Of a stretch of DNA of 14,152 bases, positions 5,876 to 11,543 are shown piece by piece. The position numbers and the translations under genes were made by a program. Source of the stretch: Fibrobacterota bacterium (GTDB taxonomy: Bacteria > Fibrobacterota > Chitinivibrionia > Chitinivibrionales > JANQEN01); contig JAUXBV010000021.1 of assembly GCA_030619215.1 (NCBI GenBank), forward strand, positions 1 through 14,152. The letters run 5' to 3'. Each line of letters begins with the position of its first letter. Position 1 is the stretch's first letter. The notes under the pieces are model-generated. The model ran no database searches and had not been told where the DNA came from. It saw nothing but the letters and a program-made list of their open reading frames with translations.

Positions 5876-6379
5876 TTATCCGTTAGAGAATTGTTTATAC
5901 ACCAGCCATTTTGTATCCTTCTGGATATTCAGTTGGAGGGTGTGGGAATAAATTTTTCCTGTAAGTATTTTAAGCGAGCTTTCCACAGCTTTAGGATTGC
6001 CTGTATAGAATATGAATTCGCGGGCACCTCCTGTTGTAACTACAGCAGCGAAGAGTGCTATACCTTTTTCGTTCAGTTCCGAGTTAATAATTTTCTCTAT
6101 TTTTTTAAGTTGTGTATCTTCTTCCTTATCCGGGAGCCCGTTTTTCATGGGATTGAGAATCGCGACAGTAATACCTGCCTGATGTTGAAGGTCTTTATGG
6201 CCGATAACGTCTTCCAGCCCCTGGTTAACCCGGATAGACAAGGGCATCCGGCCATATTTACCTTCGAGCGTTACCCAGCGGTCGGTAACGTGGGGCAGGG
6301 CCTTTTCCGGGGATGATTTTTTTCCGCATCCCGGAAAAAGGCAGAGGATAAAGAGCAGGTATAAAGCTTTTTTATGCAC
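5876..6379 (-). CDS. DUF695 domain lipoprotein
   Basis: From GTG at 6377-6379 the product starts MHKKALYLLFILCLFPGC, a compact lipoprotein signal with the lipidated Cys at residue 18. A TTG at 6397 would add six residues with no better ribosome site, so GTG is preferred. The mature part resembles DUF695: a Trp-containing opening strand (DRWVTLEGKYGRMPLSIRVN), a central GITVAILNPMKNGLPDKEED, then TTGGAREFIFYTGNP and a closing TKWLVYKQF. DUF695 proteins have no established activity. The gene overlaps the end of the GltS-homologue gene and precedes the small membrane protein by 9 bp, so it belongs to the same operon. Being lipid-anchored, it would sit at the periplasmic face of a membrane, possibly near the symporter. 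Confidence 0.75.
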   Translation of the reverse strand: MHKKALYLLFILCLFPGCGKKSSPEKALPHVTDRWVTLEGKYGRMPLSIRVNQGLEDVIGHKDLQHQAGITVAILNPMKNGLPDKEEDTQLKKIEKIINSELNEKGIALFAAVVTTGGAREFIFYTGNPKAVESSLKILTGKIYSHTLQLNIQKDTKWLVYKQFSNG

Positions 6380-7745
6380 GTTTCTTAAAAAATGCAAAGG
6401 TTATAATCAGCCAGAATACAATAGCCCCAACGGTTATCAGAAGTACCGGTACACCGCCAAGACCTCCTATTGCAGGAGCAGCCAGAAGCGGTACGGCAGA
6501 GCTGGTCCATAAGCCACCTCCCATAAACGGTTCGTGCAGAAGCTGTTTGGAGGCAAAAGCATCAGCGGCAGGGCTTTCGTATTCAGGATCAACAACACGC
6601 AGCAGCAAAAGGCCTGTTGCAGTAACACCCATTGATTGTCCTAGTTCCGCGATTGAGCGCTCAAACCAGAAATCGGGCAGGAGTCTTTTTGCCAGATATA
6701 GAACACAGAATATATTCCATAAAAGGCCTGCTACTACAAGAATGAAAAATGGAGCTAAAGATGGAATGAGTGCCTTTATATTTATTGTTGAAATAGCGGC
6801 TACAACTAAAAAATCCAGAGAAGAGTTCTGAATCCTGCGGGTTAGCCCGGGGTCAATTAATTTATGCTTATCGAATTTATCTTCTAAAAGCTGGACGATC
6901 AAACCGCCAAGCATGCAAAGCGGAAACAGGGGGAAACTTTGGGCAATAACATGAAAAGTTTTATTACCGATTAAGGAATCCAATCCTAAAAGCCCCTGTT
7001 TGCCCAGCCACCCAAGAAATATTGCTATACCGACGACAGAAACATGAAAGGTGAAAGTCTCAATGGCATCAGCGGAAATGGTGAGTTTACCTGCATTAGG
7101 GCGTTCCTCGATATTAAGTACGGAGGAGGTATAAGCATCCACAGCCTTGGGCTTGTGAGAAAGGTGGCCTTTGCGGGCTGCCCAGTTTATAAGCACCATA
7201 CCGATAATGATCGCACTCATTATACCAACCGTTGCACTTGCCAAACCAAAGTCCTTACCTTCAGGATAGCCCAGGGCTTCAAATACAGGGGCCATTCCCC
7301 CCGCTGTGCCGTGGCCGCCCTCAAACCCGATCGGGATAATGGCGCCAAACATATGCGGTACCTTAAAAATCGGCGTCAGAAAAAAGAGCGTGATTCCAAT
7401 ACCAACGGTATACTGTCCCCAGGCAACGATTTGGCCGTAAGCTAACTGCGGTCCTGCCCGGCGCCACAAGGTGGTTACTTTTGGTAAGGTGACACCAAGG
7501 AACAGGCAGGCAAAAACGATATTTATTAAAAAGCTGGGCATCTTACTCCAGCCGAAAGTCCAGGTGTTGACAAAATCAGCAAGCTCAGGAGTATTTGCAT
7601 TGCTGAGTGTCTGAACAATAATAAGGCCCAAGACTCCTCCGATAACACATGACGGCAGATAAAGCTTATGTAGTAATTTAATGCGCATTCTCAGCCAGTG
7701 GCCTACCCAAAGCAGGATACATAAACCTATAAAAGGTTGAACCAT
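6372..7745 (-). CDS. Sodium/glutamate symporter family (GltS-like) transporter
   Basis: A 457-residue polytopic membrane protein with the internal repeat of the GltS family. The first half carries IPIGFEGGHGTAGGMAPVF (137-155), the conserved glycine-rich reentrant motif. The second half has the matching ELGQSMGVTATGLLLLRVVDP (367-387). A hydrophilic cytoplasmic loop (about 190-230) separates the halves, and about ten to twelve helices can be counted. The ATG at 7743-7745 has a strong ribosome site, GGGGAGG at 7753-7759. GltS proteins import glutamate with sodium, but this branch is divergent and the substrate could be another anion. It heads a minus-strand operon with two lipoproteins and a small membrane protein, an association not seen for classical GltS. 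Confidence 0.85.
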   Translation of the reverse strand: MVQPFIGLCILLWVGHWLRMRIKLLHKLYLPSCVIGGVLGLIIVQTLSNANTPELADFVNTWTFGWSKMPSFLINIVFACLFLGVTLPKVTTLWRRAGPQLAYGQIVAWGQYTVGIGITLFFLTPIFKVPHMFGAIIPIGFEGGHGTAGGMAPVFEALGYPEGKDFGLASATVGIMSAIIIGMVLINWAARKGHLSHKPKAVDAYTSSVLNIEERPNAGKLTISADAIETFTFHVSVVGIAIFLGWLGKQGLLGLDSLIGNKTFHVIAQSFPLFPLCMLGGLIVQLLEDKFDKHKLIDPGLTRRIQNSSLDFLVVAAISTINIKALIPSLAPFFILVVAGLLWNIFCVLYLAKRLLPDFWFERSIAELGQSMGVTATGLLLLRVVDPEYESPAADAFASKQLLHEPFMGGGLWTSSAVPLLAAPAIGGLGGVPVLLITVGAIVFWLIITFAFFKKRA

Positions 7746-8111
7746 AACGAAACCTCCCCTCGAACAGAAGACAAAAAATTATATCTATAGTGAAAAATTC
7801 AGAAAAGCTTTCTAACAATTATAAAATAAGATATTGGTTATTATAGATGTTTTTATATAATAAATAATTTTTTATACAGCATTTACTATTGTGGCAGACA
7901 CATGAAGGAATAAATATATTCGCAAAAAGGAAACATTTATTAGCTGGTAGTGTTATGATAATGAGTATACAAAGTGAAGTACGGATAAAACTATCCGCTA
8001 TTCCTTTAATTATTTATTTTGCGATTAAATAAGAAAATTAGTATCTTTTTATCTTTTGTTTGGTTTCCCATGCTAAAGTAAATATTAGCAAGAATTGAAA
8101 GGGGGTGTACC
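7746..8111. promoter_or_regulatory. Divergent intergenic region between the symporter operon and the polyamine operon
   Basis: 366 bp with no convincing gene, AT-rich throughout. It should contain promoters for both operons, but I cannot place -35/-10 boxes with confidence. One small perfect hairpin is present at 7982-7997 (CGGATA, loop AAAC, TATCCG), about 115 bases before the decarboxylase start. It is not followed by a T-run and so is not a clear terminator; it could lie in the 5' leader. Confidence 0.4.
8098..8105 (+). promoter_or_regulatory. Ribosome binding site setting the GTG start of arginine decarboxylase
   Basis: AAAGGGGG lies six bases before GTG at 8112-8114. This supports the GTG start over later ATG codons in the same frame. 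Confidence 0.7.
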
Positions 8112-8672
8112 GTGAATAAATTAACACCCAAGAGAATGTTTTTCACCAAAGGGGTGGGACATCATAAAAACAAACTTCAGAGTTTTGAGTTGGCACTGCG
8201 GAGTGCAGGGGTTGCACAATGCAACCTGGTAGCGGTATCAAGCATATTTCCCCCGGATTGTAAGATCATATCCAAAGAAAAGGGGATTGCGTTTTTAGGA
8301 ACGGGCCAGATCACCTTTGTTGTAATGGCCAGAGAGGCGACCAACGAGCCGAACAGGCTTGTCAGTGCGGCAATAGGACTGGCCAGGCCGAAAAATAAAA
8401 AAGTATATGGTTATCTCAGTGAGCACCATGGGTTTGGGGAGACCCTAACCAAAGCGGCTGATTTTGCCGAAGACCTTGCGGCAACCATGCTGGGTTCAAC
8501 CCTGGGAATTGAAGTTGATCCTGATGCAGCATGGGATGAGAGGAAACAGGTGTATAAAGTTGGTGGAAAGCAACAGTTTGTGAGCAGAAGCATTGCACAA
8601 AACGCAAGGGGGCATAAGGACGGCCTTTGGACAACTGTTGTGGCAATGGCTGTGATGTTACTGGACAGTTAA
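8112..8672 (+). CDS. pdaD: Pyruvoyl-dependent arginine decarboxylase
   Basis: A 186-residue proenzyme, the usual size for the family. It converts arginine to agmatine and CO2 using a pyruvoyl group formed by self-cleavage. The cleavage site is visible in NLVAVSSIFPP: breakage between S43 and S44 would yield a 43-residue beta chain and an alpha chain whose N-terminal Ser44 becomes the pyruvoyl cofactor. The conserved YGYLSEHHGFGET (99-111) contains the acidic residues (E104, E110) among which the family's catalytic glutamate should lie. It is the first gene of a three-gene polyamine operon and is followed after 19 bases by the deoxyhypusine-synthase-like gene. It starts with GTG preceded by a strong ribosome site. 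It is cytoplasmic; no signal peptide is present. Confidence 0.92.
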   Translation: MNKLTPKRMFFTKGVGHHKNKLQSFELALRSAGVAQCNLVAVSSIFPPDCKIISKEKGIAFLGTGQITFVVMAREATNEPNRLVSAAIGLARPKNKKVYGYLSEHHGFGETLTKAADFAEDLAATMLGSTLGIEVDPDAAWDERKQVYKVGGKQQFVSRSIAQNARGHKDGLWTTVVAMAVMLLDS

Positions 8673-8691
8673 TAAAAAGGGGAATTTATGA

Positions 8692-9762
8692 ATGGAATAT
8701 AAAGAGTCTTTTTTTAAAAACGAACCTGATATTATCCCACCGGTTTTAACCCGCAGTATGAGCATTGTCGACCTCGTTAAACTTCTTGGCGAAATCTCTT
8801 TTGAAGCACGCAATGTACATCGGGGCGCGCTCCTGTTTAAAAATATGATTAACGACGGCGACGTAATATGGCTCGGCATTGCAGGTGCGGGCATCGCAGG
8901 TGGGATGGGGGGTATGGTAATTTCCTTAATTGAGGCGGGGTTTATTGATGTTATCTGCTCTACCGGGGCACAGGTATATCACGACCTCCATTTCGCCTTT
9001 GACCTTCCCGTAAAAGCGATTTCACCGCGCGTTGATGATGACCTGTTACGTAAACATGGCGATACCCGAATTTATGACATCGGCATTCGTGATAAAGAAA
9101 CACTTGACGCTCAGGATGAAATAATTCGCAACTTTATAAGAGAGAAACACCCGGAGCTTTCAAAAAAACCGGTTTCTAGCTGGGAATTCAACTATCAACT
9201 GGGTCTTTGGGCTGCAGGGAATTCGAAATATCCACAGAGAAGTTTTGTCGTTGCTGCAGCACAAAAGGGTATCCCCATATTCTGGGATTCCATGTCGAAT
9301 CATTCAATTGCCATAAATGTTGCCCGAACGGATAGAGAGGGTTATCCTATTGACCTTTCGGGGCCTAAGGATGTTTTTGATTCTGCAGCAATCGCTTATT
9401 CTTCGGATATGACAAGTTTTGTTGAACTCGGCGGCGGAGGCCCTAAAAATTTCATTCAACAGACAGGCCCGACAATAAATCAGGTCATGAAAATAAAATT
9501 TGGCGGTGCGGATCGGGGATTACAAATAGGAACTGCCGTGGAAAAAGAGGGCAGCCTCTCAAGCTGCACCTTTGGTGAAGCAGTCACCTGGGGAAAGTAC
9601 CGAAAAACCGATGAGGATAAACTGGTACAAATCTGGGGTGAATACAGTGTTATCTTTCCGATTCTGGCAGCATACGTTATGAACCGGTGCGAAGCCCGTT
9701 CTCAAAAAAACATTGTTTCAAAAATACCGGAATTTGTTAACAAATTGGAATCAGCGCGATGA
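8692..9762 (+). CDS. Deoxyhypusine-synthase-like protein, probable homospermidine synthase
   Basis: A 356-residue NAD-dependent aminobutyl transferase homologue. The core motifs are WLGIAGAGIAGGMGGMV (60-76), CSTGAQVYHDL (89-99, like the STTAGGVEEDL region), ELGGGGPKNFI (245-255) and GEAVTWGKY (295-303). K302 aligns with the lysine of deoxyhypusine synthase that carries the aminobutyl imine intermediate. Bacteria lack eIF5A, so modification of that protein is not expected; some bacterial homologues are known to make homospermidine from putrescine. The neighbours make agmatine and putrescine, supporting that role. The start at 8692 is fixed by AGGGGA eight bases upstream; the ATG at 8688 runs into a stop after four codons. 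Its stop overlaps the ATG of the next gene. Formation of another polyamine cannot be excluded. Confidence 0.85.
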   Translation: MEYKESFFKNEPDIIPPVLTRSMSIVDLVKLLGEISFEARNVHRGALLFKNMINDGDVIWLGIAGAGIAGGMGGMVISLIEAGFIDVICSTGAQVYHDLHFAFDLPVKAISPRVDDDLLRKHGDTRIYDIGIRDKETLDAQDEIIRNFIREKHPELSKKPVSSWEFNYQLGLWAAGNSKYPQRSFVVAAAQKGIPIFWDSMSNHSIAINVARTDREGYPIDLSGPKDVFDSAAIAYSSDMTSFVELGGGGPKNFIQQTGPTINQVMKIKFGGADRGLQIGTAVEKEGSLSSCTFGEAVTWGKYRKTDEDKLVQIWGEYSVIFPILAAYVMNRCEARSQKNIVSKIPEFVNKLESAR

Positions 9763-10628
9763 AACTGCACAAGAAACAGTTTTTGGGTATAGAGGGTGAA
9801 TTTGTCAAATATGACAAATCGGCAGTGGCAATACTGCCGTTTCCTTATGAGGGTGGCGTCTCCTATGGAAAGGGGGCGGCCCAGGCACCGGGTGCAATCA
9901 TCGATGCCTCTCATTATCTTGAGCTGTATGACGAAGTTCTGGATGCTGAACCGTACCGGGTGGGCATAGCGACTGTTGAGCCGCCGGACACCGGAAAAAC
10001 ACACCAGGAGATGTTCTATTCAATCTACTCAAATGCACACGATCTTATAGAAGACGATAAATTTGTTGTTGTCGTCGGCGGTGACCACTCGCTAAGCAGC
10101 GGCTTCTTTAAAGCGCTGAAGGAAAAATATACTGATTTGGGGGTAATACAGCTTGACGCGCATGCTGACCTTCGGGATACCTATGAAGACAGCCCTTTAA
10201 ACCATGCATGTGTCATGTCCCGGATTCGGGAAATGGCGCAGGACACTCTTCAGATTGGTATCCGCAGTATGAGTGCTGAAGAGGCGGAAAAAATAAAGAG
10301 GGAAAACATTTCATTATGCACGATGGACAGTTTTCGAAAAGGAGTGTTTGATATAGACGGCGCACTTGACAACCTGCCGGACAATCTCTTTATTACCGTT
10401 GATGTGGACTGCTTTGACTGGAGTGTGATTCGAAGCACCGGCACACCGGAGCCGGGAGGATTTCTATGGGATGAAGCATTGCGCTTGCTGGGAAAGATCT
10501 TTCAGAAAAAAAATATTGTTGCGTTTGATATTGTGGAGCTGTCCTATTCCTCTAACGATCTTAACTCACCTTTTGCAGCCGCGAAATTGATTTACAAGAT
10601 GCTTGGATTTAAATATTTCACAGGTTAA
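9759..10628 (+). CDS. speB: Agmatinase-type ureohydrolase
   Basis: A 289-residue arginase/agmatinase family enzyme expected to hydrolyse agmatine to putrescine and urea. All binuclear manganese ligands are visible: H110 in GGDHS, D133, H135 and D137 in LDAHADLRD, and D215 and D217 in TVDVDCFD. The TGTPEPGG motif (227-234) and EDSPLNHACVM (143-153) follow agmatinase rather than arginase. The ATG overlaps the preceding stop (ATGA), so translation is coupled. It is the last gene of the polyamine operon; its 3' end overlaps the convergent phosphogluconolactonase gene by four bases. A related ureohydrolase activity on an N-substituted agmatine is an alternative, given that the transferase gene lies between it and the decarboxylase. 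Confidence 0.9.
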   Translation: MKLHKKQFLGIEGEFVKYDKSAVAILPFPYEGGVSYGKGAAQAPGAIIDASHYLELYDEVLDAEPYRVGIATVEPPDTGKTHQEMFYSIYSNAHDLIEDDKFVVVVGGDHSLSSGFFKALKEKYTDLGVIQLDAHADLRDTYEDSPLNHACVMSRIREMAQDTLQIGIRSMSAEEAEKIKRENISLCTMDSFRKGVFDIDGALDNLPDNLFITVDVDCFDWSVIRSTGTPEPGGFLWDEALRLLGKIFQKKNIVAFDIVELSYSSNDLNSPFAAAKLIYKMLGFKYFTG

Positions 10629-11320
10629 TCACAATCAGTAAAAACATACAGGTCTTTAATCTGCAAAGCAAGCTTCGCCGGGCAGGAGATGATATCTGTT
10701 TCATCACTGGTAAACAGGTTATAAGCTTTTCTCTTTTCTTTACCAAAAAAAAGTATTATACCGCATTGAGCACTAGAAAGGAGGCTCCGCGACATAGTGA
10801 TTCGCCTTTTAGGCAGCTTGGGGGAGTTGTGAACCCGCAAAAAAAACCGAGTTTCATTTTTAATTGAGTGGTGATTGGGAAACAGGGATGCAACATGCCC
10901 GTCCTCACCGGCACTCATAAGGGCAAGGTCCAGCCTTCCCCCGTTTTGAATGAATAGCTGCTCGTATTGAGAGAGTCCGAGGTCTCCCTTGCTTGCATCC
11001 ATAATAAATGGGTGTACATTCTCTTTCGGCAAGGCATTGCTATTGATTAACGGTTTAATGAAATACTCATTTGCCAGATTGAAATTGCTGTTTTTGTCAT
11101 TCAGAGAGACAATACGCTCATCTACCATAAAGATGTGCACCCTATCCCAGGGAATGGACTTCTCTGTTAATTGTTCAAATATTCCCGATACGCTTCTACC
11201 TCCCGTGATTCCGAACACCACAGACCCCTGCTTTTCAAGCAAAGTGCGGACATGATTTTCAATAATATCGGAAGCATACCTCTCAAGGTTTTTTCTCGTT
11301 GACCTGACAGTAGTACTCAT
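10625..11320 (-). CDS. pgl: 6-phosphogluconolactonase
   Basis: A 231-residue protein of the SugarP isomerase-like fold that hydrolyses 6-phosphogluconolactone in the oxidative pentose phosphate pathway. The family motifs are in order: GITGGRSVSGIF (37-48, phosphate binding), FMVDERIVSLNDKNSNF (64-80) and SAGEDGHVASLFPNHH (136-151, containing the catalytic D140-G-H region). Length matches the DevB/Pgl type. No zwf or gnd gene is adjacent, and the gene stands alone on its strand with its own upstream region. The ATG at 11318-11320 has only a weak ribosome site. It is cytoplasmic. Confidence 0.9.
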   Translation of the reverse strand: MSTTVRSTRKNLERYASDIIENHVRTLLEKQGSVVFGITGGRSVSGIFEQLTEKSIPWDRVHIFMVDERIVSLNDKNSNFNLANEYFIKPLINSNALPKENVHPFIMDASKGDLGLSQYEQLFIQNGGRLDLALMSAGEDGHVASLFPNHHSIKNETRFFLRVHNSPKLPKRRITMSRSLLSSAQCGIILFFGKEKRKAYNLFTSDETDIISCPAKLALQIKDLYVFTDCD

Positions 11321-11543
11321 TTATTAATCCGGTTAATTCAAAAATCTTTCGTAAGTATTTGATGTGTTATAAACGAATGGCAGAGAAATTATGACCAATA
11401 TGCTAATATAAATAAAGGAATGTATTATATATTTTTTTTAATTATCTTTAAAACGGCCTTTTCATTTAAATAGTTACAGTGTAAGATTAAGGGTAATAAC
11501 GAAAAAAAAGACACATAAATTCTTTTATAAAAAGCGAGCGACA

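Noticed and set aside
5891..6316. Open frame of 141 codons on the plus strand.
   Set aside because: It lies antisense to the DUF695 lipoprotein, with no ribosome site and no recognisable features.
7044..7445. Open frame of 133 codons on the plus strand.
   Set aside because: It is antisense to the conserved GltS-homologue coding sequence, including its GGHGTA motif, and is best read as a shadow.
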